From an uncultured Candidatus Melainabacteria bacterium (GTDB taxonomy: Bacteria; Cyanobacteriota; Vampirovibrionia; Gastranaerophilales; Gastranaerophilaceae), in assembly GCA_934726055.1 (NCBI GenBank), contig CAKVCZ010000002.1, forward strand, positions 90,171 to 154,170: 64,000 nt of DNA. Reading direction: 5' to 3'. How positions within the stretch are numbered: the first letter of the stretch is position 1; each line of letters opens with the position of its first letter. The notes below the pieces were generated by a model. That model made no database searches and had not been told where the DNA came from. It worked only from the letters and a program-made list of their open reading frames with translations. The position numbers and the translations under genes were made by a program. Below are positions 17,008-27,127 of the stretch, piece after piece.

Positions 17008-17427
17008 TTATGCAACGATATTTAATCTTTTTGCATTAGCGTTGGCTTCTTCTTTTTCTTTTAGTTTTAAATATCTTGCACATTGTTTTGTTCTATCATA
17101 ACCTAACAGAGTTCCTAAAATAAAATCCTGTTCGGGAGTGAACTTACTCATTGGAGTACTGCCAAATGTTTTTACAACATTTATACAGTCCTTATCGCCA
17201 AGATAAACATTCAAATTCTTTCCATTTGGAGATGGTTGCAAATGATAGTTTAATTTATCTTTTTTTAATCTTGCTTCAATTGCATCTTTGTCTTTAATTT
17301 GCATAGTTTGTAGAACAAGCGGACGAATTCCGTGTTTGTAACCATAGATTTGTTCATTTAATACTGCAAATTGATTGTTTTTAAAATCAAATTTTGATAC
17401 AGGTTTTACGGGTGAAACTGAGACCAT
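17008..17427 (-). CDS. DUF2023-like protein, 139 aa
   Basis: Matches, from memory, the DUF2023 pattern: QIYGYKHGIRPLVLQTM near residue 27, LNYHLQPSPNGKNLNVYLG, and TPEQDFILGTLLGYDRTKQCARYL near residue 100. Family members are small cytoplasmic proteins of unknown function, often with a Cys in the final motif; one Cys is retained here (QCARYL). AGGAGGG lies 8 bases before the ATG. The N-terminus has about 20 extra residues (VSVSPVKPVSKFDFKN). No informative neighbour. Confidence 0.65.
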   Translation of the reverse strand: MVSVSPVKPVSKFDFKNNQFAVLNEQIYGYKHGIRPLVLQTMQIKDKDAIEARLKKDKLNYHLQPSPNGKNLNVYLGDKDCINVVKTFGSTPMSKFTPEQDFILGTLLGYDRTKQCARYLKLKEKEEANANAKRLNIVA

Positions 17428-17505
17428 TTTTTTTCCCTCCTATTTCCATTGTCGAAAAGTTGTGTTTATCAATTAGTCATACGATACGCAAAAAACTAAA
17501 ATATA

Positions 17506-17538
17506 AAAGAGGCAATATATTTTTATATCACCTCTTTT
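17506..17538 (-). terminator. terminator of rpmI-rplT
   Basis: AAAGAGG-type stem: AAAAGAGG near 17505-17512 pairs with CCTCTTTTT at 17531-17538. The minus strand continues with TATATTTTAGTTTTTT. Confidence 0.6.
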
Positions 17539-17546
17539 TGAAAATT

Positions 17547-17897
17547 TTATAAAGCAGCTTTTGCTGTTTCAAGAACAACTTGGAAAGCTTCTTTATCGTT
17601 TACAGCTAAATCAGCAAGCATTTTTCTGTTTACAAGGATGTTAGCTTTTTTGCATGCATTAACGAATCTTGAGTAATTCATGCCATTTTCTCTAACAGCA
17701 GCATTGATTCTGATAATCCATAATCTTCTCATGTTGCGTTTAGTAGCTTTTCTATCTCTGTAAGCATATTTTAATGCTTTCATAACAGCGCAATTAGCAA
17801 CTTTAAATATTCTGCTTCTTGCACCTTTAAAACCTTTAGCTAATTTTAAGATTTTTTTATGTCTGTTGCGACATACATTACCGCGTTTTACTCTCAT
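17547..17897 (-). CDS. rplT: 50S ribosomal protein L20, 116 aa
   Basis: Primary 23S rRNA-binding protein needed early in 50S assembly. [34 protein letters not shown] and [21 protein letters not shown] are the L20 signature; the extended basic N-terminus and globular C-terminus are both present. It lies 9 bases after rpmI on the same strand, the conserved order. infC, which often precedes this pair, is absent here. In other bacteria L20 represses its own operon by binding leader RNA; whether that happens here cannot be read off. Confidence 0.97.
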   Translation of the reverse strand: MRVKRGNVCRNRHKKILKLAKGFKGARSRIFKVANCAVMKALKYAYRDRKATKRNMRRLWIIRINAAVRENGMNYSRFVNACKKANILVNRKMLADLAVNDKEAFQVVLETAKAAL

Positions 17898-17906
17898 TGT
17901 CCACTC

Positions 17907-18116
17907 CTATCTTGAATACTTCTTGTATGGTAACTCTTTTGAAACTAAATCTACTTGTGAAGCAGCAATTTCAGTTGTTTTGAACAACTTTCTTTTTCTG
18001 CTTGAAGATTTGTTTGCAAGTAAGTGGCCAATTCCGGCTTTTCTGCGTGTAATTTTGCCTGTGCCTGTTACTTTGTAACGTTTAGCACCAGACTTGTGTG
18101 TTTTCATTTTTGGCAT
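17907..18116 (-). CDS. rpmI: 50S ribosomal protein L35, 69 aa
   Basis: [20 protein letters not shown] and [20 protein letters not shown] are the L35 consensus. The start at 18116 is supported by AAGGAG 7 bases upstream and by homology; the frame is open to 18176 but the extra residues are not L35-like. It is the first gene of the rpmI-rplT unit. Confidence 0.96.
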   Translation of the reverse strand: MPKMKTHKSGAKRYKVTGTGKITRRKAGIGHLLANKSSSRKRKLFKTTEIAASQVDLVSKELPYKKYSR

Positions 18117-18433
18117 TTTGTTTCTCCTTTTTACTTCGTGATTTAGAGGAATTACCTCTGCACTTACGCAAAGCATGGCATACCAACGCCATAACTTTCG
18201 ATTTACAGTGTACGTTTATGTTACTACATACATAATTTTTTTGCAACATTTATAGATGTTCTTCTTTTACAAAAATTAAAAATGGTAACAATCAGTTGTT
18301 CTTGTCAGCTTAACATTTCGACAAAAATTTGATTTTTATGATATACTGTTAATATTGTATAATGCAAAATTGTAACTATAATTTGAAAAAGGTTTGTAAA
18401 GAGAAAATTCTTATACAACGAGGAAGTTAAGGA
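18117..18433. other. 317-bp intergenic region between divergent rpmI and the coiled-coil gene
   Basis: It holds the rpmI leader on the minus strand and the promoter of the 18434 gene on the plus strand. AGAGG at about 18147-18143 (minus) with CCTCT forms a small GAGG-TAATT-CCTC hairpin in the rpmI leader. TATAAT at 18358-18363 is a candidate -10 for the coiled-coil gene; TTGATT at 18329 is 23 bases away, too far for a standard -35. No RNA gene or longer ORF was recognised. Confidence 0.5.
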
Positions 18434-21400
18434 ATGGCAGACGAACTAAATTTGGATAAAATAAACACAAAACTTTCAGAATTATCTGAATCACTTGATG
18501 CTATTAAAACCCAAAGTGCATTAAATATTGGTGATACAAGCCGAATTTTAAACAACCTGGGTATGAAACTTGAAAATATTGAAAAAGCAACAACTGATGA
18601 TGAAATCCAAGAATTAATTGCAGATGTAAAACACAGTTTGTCTGATAAATATTCTTACGTAACAGTAAAATTTACTGAGTTGGAAACTGCAATCAGAGAT
18701 GTTGTGAAAAACAATGACGATTTAGCAACTATTCCTCAGATAAAAGAACTTTTTGATATTCTTACAACAAACATTTCTGTTTTTTCAAAACAGGTTATGG
18801 CTCAAGGTGATATTCTAAACGAAATTACATTGAGAATTGAAGCGTTAAGAACAGATGATACAAAAAAGCACGAAATTATTAAGAGTATCAATTCAGTAAA
18901 AGCTGATATTGAAAAGTTTAATAATGGATTTGAAAGTATTATTTTAAATGTAAATAATAACTTTGAAAGTACTTTAGAACATATTTCAAAGCTTGATCCG
19001 ACAGCAGAAGTTTCAGCAATGTCAAAAGCTATTTCTGATATGAAAAATACATCAGATTCTATGATGACAGCTGTTCAAGTAGTTGATCAAAAGCAAAATA
19101 AGTTGAATGATGCTATTGATGAGGTTGTTGTTCAGAATACAAAAATCAATGCAAATATAAAAGCTTTAGCAGGTCAAAGTGATTTTGATGGCTTAGTAAA
19201 GAAAATAGAAAGTTCGATAGAACTTATTAATACTTTGAAAACTACTTTAACTGATGCAAATGAACAAAGTCAAAAATCTCTATTGGTTCAATTGGATAAA
19301 CTTTCAGTTGTTGTTACTAAAATTTTAACGGAAGAAGATTTTGCTGTATTTAAAAATGAGTTATCCGAACTTGTAAACAATGTAATAGAATCAACAAATG
19401 TTTTGCGTGGTGATTTACTTTCTACAACATCTGAATTTAATTCTTTAGTAAAGTTAGTTGAAGAATTAAATTTAACAAGTTCTTATGATTCCTTACGTTC
19501 TTTAGTTGAAAGTTCGACAAGAGAAATTAAATCTAAATTTGCAGAAGTCTTAACAGTATCAGGATTAGAACCTTTAAGAAATGATTTGAGTACAATTGTT
19601 CAAAATATTGAGCAAATGAAGGCCACACTAAATTTTTCAATAGATAAAAATGCAGATAGTTCTGATGAAAAATTAAATACAGTTTTAGATTTGGCAGATA
19701 AAATTAGAGAAGTTGTTACAACTTTACCGGATACAATAAAACAAAATCTTGCATTTTCTGATGCAGGCAGAAAAACTGCTTTAGAATTGTGTTCAAAAGA
19801 TATATCTTCTGTTTTGACAAAATTAGGTGAACTTCAACAAGAATTATCAAGATCATTGACTCCTCTAAGCGGAAAGTTAGATTCTGAAGTTCAACAGTTA
19901 AAAGATATTGCTTTGGAACTAAAAAAAGTTATGGCATCAAATGAAGATGTTATAACAAGAATGACCGGTCTTGAAGCGTTATTAGGCAGAACTGCCGGAG
20001 ATTATGATGTAGCGTTACATTCTATGCAAAAAACTCTGTTAGATTACATGGCAAAAATAAAAAATGATTGTGAATCTGCTGATATCAAGATGAATAATTT
20101 TGCATTTGAATTCAATTCATTAAAATCTCAGTTTGACAAATCAATGTCTGATTTTTCCAATTCGATTAATGGTAAAGATGAAAGATTTAATCAGGTTTGT
20201 AACGCAATAGCTTCAAAATTTGAAGATGTAATGGAAAAACTGGATGTTGTTGTACAACAGCCACAATCAATTGAAGGCATTAAAAACGATTTTGATGATG
20301 TACAACATACAATGCAAGATATATTGTTAGTTTTATCTGATGTAAAAGTTCGTATGTCATCAAGCAGCAGCGTTTCAGATTCAGAAAATGCTGAAATTGG
20401 TAACATATCTGATGAAAGTTTTGTTAAATTTGAAAGTAAAATCAATAAGATAAAAGATCAATTGAATTTTGTATCATCTGATATCATTCAAAATCTTTGT
20501 AATAATGCAGAAGCAATACGTAGGGATTTAGAACCAATACAGTCTGCGGTTCATATTTTTGCTGACATAGATTTTCAAAATGTTGCTCAAGCCCTTAAAG
20601 AACAAATTGATTTATATCATCAGGGTTTGGATAAATTATCAAAAGAAGTTGCAAGTGATGAATCCAGACCAATATTAAATGATATTTTTGCTGGATTTGG
20701 TTCTTTAGAAAATAAAATGATTGCTATGGAAAAATCCGTAAGAGATTTTCTTGCAAATTCATTAACAGAGGTAAAATTAGCATACGAAAAAGCAAAATCT
20801 GTAACTCAAGGTCAGTATAATGTAGAAAACGGAGCGTTGGGTACTGATATTGAAGATTTACTGGATTCAAAAATTGTTGATTTGAAAGAAACTCTGTTTG
20901 AAAGATTTGAAAATGTTCATCATCATTTAGATAACGTTGTTGTTCCTAAGTTGGATGAAATTAAAACCCAGCAGGATGATGTTTTATCAAATCTTACAGA
21001 TGCAAAAGAACAAATTAACTCTGTAAAAAGCCAGTTAAATGAATTGTTTGGTAAAATTTCCGGAGTTCAGGAAGATGTTTTAAATTCTCAATTTAGTGTA
21101 AATCCTATTCCTGAAGAAAAATTAGGAAATATGGGTGAAGAAGAAAAGTCCATAATTGTTGATTTTACAAATAACTTAAGTGAATTAGCAAATTTAGTAA
21201 AATATACTTCAGATAAAATTGATGAACGCATATCAAGAGCTTTTTCTGAAAACTCAATGCAATTTGATTTTGAACAGTTCAAAACAGAAATATCTCAAAT
21301 GTTATCTTCTGTTCAAACAAAAGCAAATGTAATTCCGACTGATGTTGAAAGTGTTCAGGTTGAATCCGGTTTACAGGGAAAATTAGAAGAGTATAAAGCT

Positions 21401-22987
21401 CAAATATTGTATGCAGTTCAATCGGTTAAAGATATCGTAAGCAAAATTAATATTGATTCTGATGTTGCTGAAAATATTAGAATAATTAGCCAAAAAATTG
21501 ATTTGATTTCAACAAATGACGATTATAAATCAAGTATTGATGCGTCTTTACAGGAAATTAGAAATACTGTTGCTGATCAAAAGAAATTTTTAAATGCGAT
21601 TAATATTTTAGAAGTTTTGGCAAACTTAGAAGATATAAATAAATTGAAAGGTATTGAAAATTTATCAAAACTTTCAGAAATTATCAGTGTTGAAAAATTA
21701 AACTCTTTAAATAAATTAAACTTACTGGATAAGTTAAAGAATCTTGATTGCCTTGATGAATTACAAAAAATTCCAAAGCTTTCCGGCATGATTGAGTTGC
21801 AAGAAGAATTAAGAGGTGTAATTACAGGTTTAGATCAGAAATTAAATCTGTTTTCAAAAAATTATTCAGCGATGGATATTTTTGCAGAGGAATTTAAAAA
21901 TGAATTAACTTCTGCAAAAACAGCAATAATGAAACATGTTTTAAATGTTTTTGAACAACTGTCATTTGTTGTTGAAGGTGAAGAAATTAAAGATTTTGTT
22001 GATGAAAAAGCACAAAGTATCTTAAATGCGTTATCTACAAATAACAATGAACAATTAAATCAAGAAATTAAAACAATAAAACATGCAATTGATTCTCTAA
22101 AACCTCTTGAATATAAAGATGTTGAAGAAAACATAAAAACATTAAATACTATTTCTGAAAAAATTGACAGTGTTCCAAATTCATTGGAAACACAAGTTAA
22201 TATTATGAAACAACAATTGAATAAATTGAGAACGGGTTCAGAGGATGATGATGACAGTTATATATATTCAATGCAGGATGTGGAATCTGATATCGCACGT
22301 TTAAGAGTTGCACTGGACGAAGTTAAAAAAGTTGTTGAAACTAATTCGTTGAAAGAAATTGCAGATTATGTAAATGAAATTGTACGTCAAGTTGACAGTA
22401 TGAAATTTAATATCAATCAGGACGACATCTTTAAAATGAAGGTAGATATTGAAAGAATTACGTCTGATGTTGTGAGTATAAGTTCTCGTACAAATAAGTT
22501 GCTACTGGCTTCTGATGAATCTGCAAATGCCTTAAATTTATCTATGCAATCATTTAGAGATACAATTTCTGATTTGTATGAAGGCTTGAGAAAAATGGAT
22601 TATTCGGAAATGACTGAAAAGTTAGAAAAAATGGATAATTCAGTTATAGAAAATACAAAACAACAAAATAATACACTTGAAGCTGTTGCAAAATTGACGA
22701 TATGGTCAGAAAATGCAGAAGAGAAACTTAGTGATGTATCAGAAACATTAAGCAAGTTAAAAAAATCCATGCCATCAAATGAAACTGTTTTGGATGAGCT
22801 TGAAACAAAATTTGCAAAACAACAGCAAAGAATTGACAGTTTAGAAGAAAAACTTGATGAATTATTGTCTATGTCTAATGACAGGGATTCTTCAGTAATG
22901 TCTAAAAAACTTACAGATATAGAAAAACAATTAACAAGATTAAATAGAAGTATAGAGCGTTTAACTTCTTATGTTGATGAGGAATAA
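18434..22987 (+). CDS. giant coiled-coil protein, 1517 aa
   Basis: Largest plus-strand gene. It has no signal peptide and no membrane segment, with almost uninterrupted helical heptad-like sequence from start (KINTKLSELSESLDAIKTQ) to end (KKLTDIEKQLTRLNRSIERL). Composition is dominated by Lys, Glu, Asp, Ser, Leu, Ile and Asn; Gly and Pro are rare. Near residues 1055-1115 a leucine-rich stretch (LEVLANLEDINKLKGIENL, LNKLNLLDKLKNLDCLDEL) looks like degenerate short repeats. The protein resembles cytoskeletal or scaffolding coiled coils rather than an enzyme. The start has AGGAAGTTAAGG upstream. cutA follows 1 base after the stop, so they share an mRNA. Function unknown. Confidence 0.85.
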   Translation: MADELNLDKINTKLSELSESLDAIKTQSALNIGDTSRILNNLGMKLENIEKATTDDEIQELIADVKHSLSDKYSYVTVKFTELETAIRDVVKNNDDLATIPQIKELFDILTTNISVFSKQVMAQGDILNEITLRIEALRTDDTKKHEIIKSINSVKADIEKFNNGFESIILNVNNNFESTLEHISKLDPTAEVSAMSKAISDMKNTSDSMMTAVQVVDQKQNKLNDAIDEVVVQNTKINANIKALAGQSDFDGLVKKIESSIELINTLKTTLTDANEQSQKSLLVQLDKLSVVVTKILTEEDFAVFKNELSELVNNVIESTNVLRGDLLSTTSEFNSLVKLVEELNLTSSYDSLRSLVESSTREIKSKFAEVLTVSGLEPLRNDLSTIVQNIEQMKATLNFSIDKNADSSDEKLNTVLDLADKIREVVTTLPDTIKQNLAFSDAGRKTALELCSKDISSVLTKLGELQQELSRSLTPLSGKLDSEVQQLKDIALELKKVMASNEDVITRMTGLEALLGRTAGDYDVALHSMQKTLLDYMAKIKNDCESADIKMNNFAFEFNSLKSQFDKSMSDFSNSINGKDERFNQVCNAIASKFEDVMEKLDVVVQQPQSIEGIKNDFDDVQHTMQDILLVLSDVKVRMSSSSSVSDSENAEIGNISDESFVKFESKINKIKDQLNFVSSDIIQNLCNNAEAIRRDLEPIQSAVHIFADIDFQNVAQALKEQIDLYHQGLDKLSKEVASDESRPILNDIFAGFGSLENKMIAMEKSVRDFLANSLTEVKLAYEKAKSVTQGQYNVENGALGTDIEDLLDSKIVDLKETLFERFENVHHHLDNVVVPKLDEIKTQQDDVLSNLTDAKEQINSVKSQLNELFGKISGVQEDVLNSQFSVNPIPEEKLGNMGEEEKSIIVDFTNNLSELANLVKYTSDKIDERISRAFSENSMQFDFEQFKTEISQMLSSVQTKANVIPTDVESVQVESGLQGKLEEYKAQILYAVQSVKDIVSKINIDSDVAENIRIISQKIDLISTNDDYKSSIDASLQEIRNTVADQKKFLNAINILEVLANLEDINKLKGIENLSKLSEIISVEKLNSLNKLNLLDKLKNLDCLDELQKIPKLSGMIELQEELRGVITGLDQKLNLFSKNYSAMDIFAEEFKNELTSAKTAIMKHVLNVFEQLSFVVEGEEIKDFVDEKAQSILNALSTNNNEQLNQEIKTIKHAIDSLKPLEYKDVEENIKTLNTISEKIDSVPNSLETQVNIMKQQLNKLRTGSEDDDDSYIYSMQDVESDIARLRVALDEVKKVVETNSLKEIADYVNEIVRQVDSMKFNINQDDIFKMKVDIERITSDVVSISSRTNKLLLASDESANALNLSMQSFRDTISDLYEGLRKMDYSEMTEKLEKMDNSVIENTKQQNNTLEAVAKLTIWSENAEEKLSDVSETLSKLKKSMPSNETVLDELETKFAKQQQRIDSLEEKLDELLSMSNDRDSSVMSKKLTDIEKQLTRLNRSIERLTSYVDEE

Positions 22988-22988
22988 T

Positions 22989-23306
22989 ATGGATGCAGTT
23001 GTAATTTTTTGTACAGTTCCAAATAAAGATGAGGCTAAAAAAATCTCAAATGCTTTAGTGTCAGAAAATTTAGCAGCTTGTGTAAGTACAATAGATAAAG
23101 TTAGTTCTATTTTTTCTTGGAATGGTGAATTATGCAGCGAGAATGAATTATTGCTTGTTATAAAAACAAGAGCTGAGCTGTTTGAAAAAATAGAAGTTGT
23201 TATAAAGGCATTTCACTCTTATAATGTTCCAGAAATTATTGCATTGCCTGTAATGATGGGTTCACATGAATATTTAGGTTGGATAGAGCACGAAACAAAC
23301 ACATAA
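22989..23306 (+). CDS. cutA: divalent-cation tolerance protein CutA, 105 aa
   Basis: CutA-family trimeric ferredoxin-like fold protein, linked historically to copper tolerance but of broader unknown role. VVIFCTVPNKDEAKKISNAL, ENLAACVSTI (conserved Cys) and the C-terminal HSYNVPEIIALPVMMGSHEYLGWI are the family motifs. The start at 22989 is chosen because GAGGA lies 6 bases before and MDAVVIF matches the family; the frame opens earlier inside the coiled-coil gene. Cotranscribed with that gene and the next. Confidence 0.93.
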   Translation: MDAVVIFCTVPNKDEAKKISNALVSENLAACVSTIDKVSSIFSWNGELCSENELLLVIKTRAELFEKIEVVIKAFHSYNVPEIIALPVMMGSHEYLGWIEHETNT

Positions 23307-23312
23307 ATACTT

Positions 23313-24107
23313 ATGCTTACAGAGTCAAATTTAATCAAATATTTTAAAACTTTAGGGTTAGAGGTTAATACAAAAACAAAAGCAAGAGGTCATTTGGGAT
23401 TTTTTCTTGACGGAAGAATTGATATATCAAAGAATCTTCCACAAAATCGTATTATACCGACTCTTTTGCATGAATTTTCACACTATATTCATTCAAAAAT
23501 TGAAAAGAATATTTCTAAAACGGGTGGGACTTTAAAAGTTTTGTTTAATTCTTTTGACTCGTACGAAGATGAATTAATTGCTGTTACAAATTTTGTTGAT
23601 GAACATTCAAAATGTGAAACCCTGTTTAAACATAAGGAAATGGTTAAATCCGAAATTAAAAAATTAGACAATTTAATCAAAGTTGATTATCCAAAATTTC
23701 AGCGTTCAAAGAAATTTAAAGAATTTGATAAAGCAATTCGCGGAACAAAGTTAAAGTATTTATTAAAATATGATAGAGTTAAAATAATGCCGTGGTTTAT
23801 ATTTGGAAAAGAAGAAAGTATCTCTATAAATACATTAGAACAAGATTTCCCAAAATTGAAGAAAGCTTTTGTATATTATTTAAAACTAAAATCTTTACAG
23901 CGAAAACAAAAACGAATTTCAAACAGGATTTCAAAAATTCAAAGATACTACAAGCGTCCGACAGAATTATTTGCCCGATTTGTGGAGGGTTTGTATATAG
24001 ACAAAGATGCTGTTGCTAAAAAAGCTCCAAATGCATATCGTCGTTTTTATGAATTATTAAACGAGGGATATTTTTACGAACTAAAAACGGTATTTAGCCA
24101 AATATAG
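23313..24107 (+). CDS. putative zinc metallopeptidase, 264 aa
   Basis: LLHEFSHYIHS (about residues 51-61) contains HEFSH, a canonical HExxH zinc site; a later helix TELFARFVEGLY (about 215-226) could supply the third Glu ligand, as in gluzincins. Between them is a Lys-rich helical insertion (SEIKKLDNLIKVDY). No signal peptide or membrane segment, so cytoplasmic. The fold resembles the small ImmA/IrrE or minigluzincin class, but I cannot assign a family, and the substrate is unknown. It lies 6 bases after cutA in the same operon. Confidence 0.65.
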   Translation: MLTESNLIKYFKTLGLEVNTKTKARGHLGFFLDGRIDISKNLPQNRIIPTLLHEFSHYIHSKIEKNISKTGGTLKVLFNSFDSYEDELIAVTNFVDEHSKCETLFKHKEMVKSEIKKLDNLIKVDYPKFQRSKKFKEFDKAIRGTKLKYLLKYDRVKIMPWFIFGKEESISINTLEQDFPKLKKAFVYYLKLKSLQRKQKRISNRISKIQRYYKRPTELFARFVEGLYIDKDAVAKKAPNAYRRFYELLNEGYFYELKTVFSQI

Positions 24108-24125
24108 TAGATATTAACCAAGAAG

Positions 24126-25334
24126 TTATGGTCGTAATATTGATATTACTGAAATATCGTTAAGATATTTTCTTGCTATATCTTGTAATTCTTGAGCTTT
24201 AACATCTTTTACTTTTTGAATTAATTTTTGTTTAAAGTCAAAGCCTAAGCCCATAATTCCGAAATAAGCCATAGCAGTTGCTTGTCTTAAATTAGTTTCT
24301 GATAAAAATTCTTGTTTACCAATATAATTGTTTTTTACATTTGTTAATTCCGGTTCTTCTACAAGAGTATCTTTGATTTTTTGAATTTCTTCGATAAATC
24401 CGTCAAGAGAAACTTGTATATTTTTAGGCTCGGTTGCTATATAAATATTAAAGTTTGCACAAGTTCTATATCTTTCATAAGCACTTCTTACAGTGTATGC
24501 GAGTCCTTTTTTATCTCTTAGTTCACAGAATAATCTTGAAGAAAGCCCGCTAGAGCCAAGTAATGTGTTTAATACAATAAATGCAGGATATTCAGGACTA
24601 TTGAATGTTGGAACCAACCATCCTTGAAAAATTTGAGCCTGATTAGCATCATCTTTAATATATTCTACGGTTTGTTTTTCTTTTAAAATTGGTGCAGGCA
24701 TGTTCGGTTTTTGATTTTTACTGTTTTCCAAATCACCAAAATGTTTATTTAATAGAGTTTCTACTTTTTCAAAATCTTCATCGCCAACAAAAGCGAATAC
24801 TTTTTCACCGGTTGTTAAAATTTCATTAAACGCTTCAACGACATCGTTTTTTGTTATATTATTAAGATTTTCCAAAATTTTTGTATGGCTGTTTCCGTAG
24901 AAATGGTCTTTAAATATTGTTTTTAGGTAGTTATCCAAGGCTCTTGTCTTAGCAGAGTCTAATTCTGCGGGGATTTCACCTTCTAATTTGTTTTTTTCTT
25001 TATCAAATTCTTCAAAAGTAGAATTTTTGATAATATCTTCTAATAGTTCAAAAGCAAGTTCTATATCCTCATTAAGGCATACAACGTGAAATGCCAAAAA
25101 ATCTTGTTTCATTTCACAAGAAAGTTCAATCGCGTTTTCTTCCAATTCATTAGCCAATTGTTCAGAAGTTCTGTTTTTTGTTCCTTGTAGCAATAATCTG
25201 TTCATAAGTGAATAAATACCCGGAGTTTTTTCCGGTTTATTTATTGCAACATCAAGTGCTAATGCTATTCTTGGAGTGTTTTTATTTTGTTTGTAAACTG
25301 ATTTTATCCTGTTTTTTAATTCAAATTCTTTCAC
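24126..25334 (-). CDS. M16-family peptidase-like protein lacking HxxEH, 402 aa
   Basis: Two-domain pitrilysin/insulinase-like fold. In active M16 N-terminal domains the sequence is HFLEHMLFKGT; here the aligned part is GIYSLMNRLLLQGT (about 39-52), so both zinc His residues and the catalytic Glu are absent. The C-terminal domain keeps the substrate-binding signature SSRLFCELRDKKGLAYTVRSAY. Family knowledge: such proteins act as the non-catalytic partner of an active M16 subunit in a heterodimer. No active partner is adjacent in this window. Convergent with the metallopeptidase gene. Cytoplasmic by sequence. Confidence 0.85.
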   Translation of the reverse strand: MKEFELKNRIKSVYKQNKNTPRIALALDVAINKPEKTPGIYSLMNRLLLQGTKNRTSEQLANELEENAIELSCEMKQDFLAFHVVCLNEDIELAFELLEDIIKNSTFEEFDKEKNKLEGEIPAELDSAKTRALDNYLKTIFKDHFYGNSHTKILENLNNITKNDVVEAFNEILTTGEKVFAFVGDEDFEKVETLLNKHFGDLENSKNQKPNMPAPILKEKQTVEYIKDDANQAQIFQGWLVPTFNSPEYPAFIVLNTLLGSSGLSSRLFCELRDKKGLAYTVRSAYERYRTCANFNIYIATEPKNIQVSLDGFIEEIQKIKDTLVEEPELTNVKNNYIGKQEFLSETNLRQATAMAYFGIMGLGFDFKQKLIQKVKDVKAQELQDIARKYLNDISVISILRP

Positions 25335-25396
25335 GCTATCTCCTTTATGTTATAATAATTTTACCATAAAAAGATTTTAATTTGTTAGGAATTTTT

Positions 25397-27127
25397 ATGA
25401 AAAGCTTATTAGCAAGGTATAAGTATGATATTGTATTTTTAATTCTTATTACAATTATCTTTTCAGTTTTAAGTTTTTTTATTCTCTGAATATTATGTAA
25501 ATATGTTGATTGATACCGGTAGAGAGGCTTACTTGCCGGAATTAATGCTTAAAGGTAAATTGTTATACAAAGATTTATTTAACATTTTTGGACCTTTAGC
25601 TTATCAAGTTAATACTTTTTTGTATGAAACCTTTGGAAATAAATTGTCAACACTTGGCATTGCAGGGAATATATGTTCTGTGCTGATTTTATATTCTACG
25701 TATTTTATATCGAGAATGTTTTTTAGTACAAAATTGTCAATTTGTACGTTGTTTTTGGTTCTTGTAACTTGTGTATTCTCTCCAAGTGTTTTCAATTTCA
25801 TTTATCCGTACTCATATTCGTTGGTGTATTCTTATGCGGCTTTTATGTGGTCAGTTTTATTATTTTTAGTTGCGTTTAAAAATAGGCAGAATAATATTAG
25901 TTTTTATTTACTTGGTTCATACTTTTTAATGGGAATTTCTTTATCGGCAAAAATTGAGTATTTGCCGTTTGCGTTAATGCTTATTTTATATAGTGTTTTT
26001 GTTTATAAGCAATCATTATTAAAAATAGCTGTCAATATATTGGTAATGTTGATTGTTCCTTTAATATGTTATGGCTATTTGTTTTATCAGGGTGTTACCA
26101 TAAATGACTTTATGAATAATTTTTACTATTTAAAAAATATGCAAGTTCTCCGACATTACATTATTTTTATAGTCATCATGTGGGTACTATGTTTTCTTTT
26201 GTTTTATTTAAAAAAATTGTGCTGCCTGAATTCTTTAAAACGTTTTTGTTTATAGTAGTTTATGGGTTAAGTTATGTTGCGGTAGCACAATCTACGGATA
26301 AACCTAAGATTATAAAACCTGAGTATATAGTTATGCTTGTGGGTTTGTTTTGTTATAAATTAGTTAATCCTCTCCAATTATATACTTTAGTACCTTATAT
26401 TATCTATTCTATATTTATTTACGAAGTAATAATCAAAATCAGAAACAAACAATTTGACATAAAAAATGATATATTCTTTGCGTTTATTACAATTTCTATA
26501 ATATCAATGCTAAAAACAGCATTTATATTAGATATACGTGAATATGGTTCTTTTACAATTACGTTTTCGATGATTACTATTCTGGTATTTATTTTAAACA
26601 ACTTACCAAAATTTGAAATTAATCTTTTACGCAAAGATATAGAAAACTTATTATCAACTTTTCTTGTGATATTTACGATTGCCTTTATTCCATTGCAGTA
26701 TAATTTTGTGTATGATACTTTACAAATAAATTCTGAAAAGGCAGTATTTCATTTATATCCAAGTACAGCAAGGTATATGAATGAAATATTTGATTATATT
26801 AGAGAAAATGTGAAACAAAATGAAAGTGTTCTTTTAGTTCCTGAGGGAAGTTTTGTTAATTATGCTACTAATTTGGATATGAAATTGTATAATTATCAAT
26901 CGTTAATGCCTCCATACATTGATACATTTGGTATTGATAAAATAATAAAGGATATAGATAGTGCAAAAATAGATTATATAATTTTATCGCCGCGTTCTTT
27001 GGATGAATATTCTGATGGTTATGTTATGTGTGCAATCAATCCGAAATATGAAGAAAATGCAACGCAAGATTGGAAGAAAAGCAGTTCTGTGATTATATTA
27101 AATCCGCCTATGATGTTATGTATGTAA
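25397..27127 (+). pseudogene. membrane glycosyltransferase-like (GT-C fold) gene with two frameshifts
   Basis: Three frames together read as one multi-pass protein. Segment 1 (ATG 25397) encodes MKSLLARYKYDIVFLILITI... and is lost in a T7 run near 25474-25480; dropping one T gives SEYYVNMLIDTGREAYLPE. Segment 2 (open from 25503 to 26255) has YKDLFNIFGPLAYQVNTF and about six membrane helices. The second break is in a T5 run near 26163-26170; one added T gives FYSHHVGTMFSF, joining segment 3 (to 27127). The DTGRExY..E and later large periplasmic-type end fit GT39/ArnT-like lipid-linked-sugar transferases. Pseudogene, homopolymer sequencing error or slippage cannot be separated here. Confidence 0.7.
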
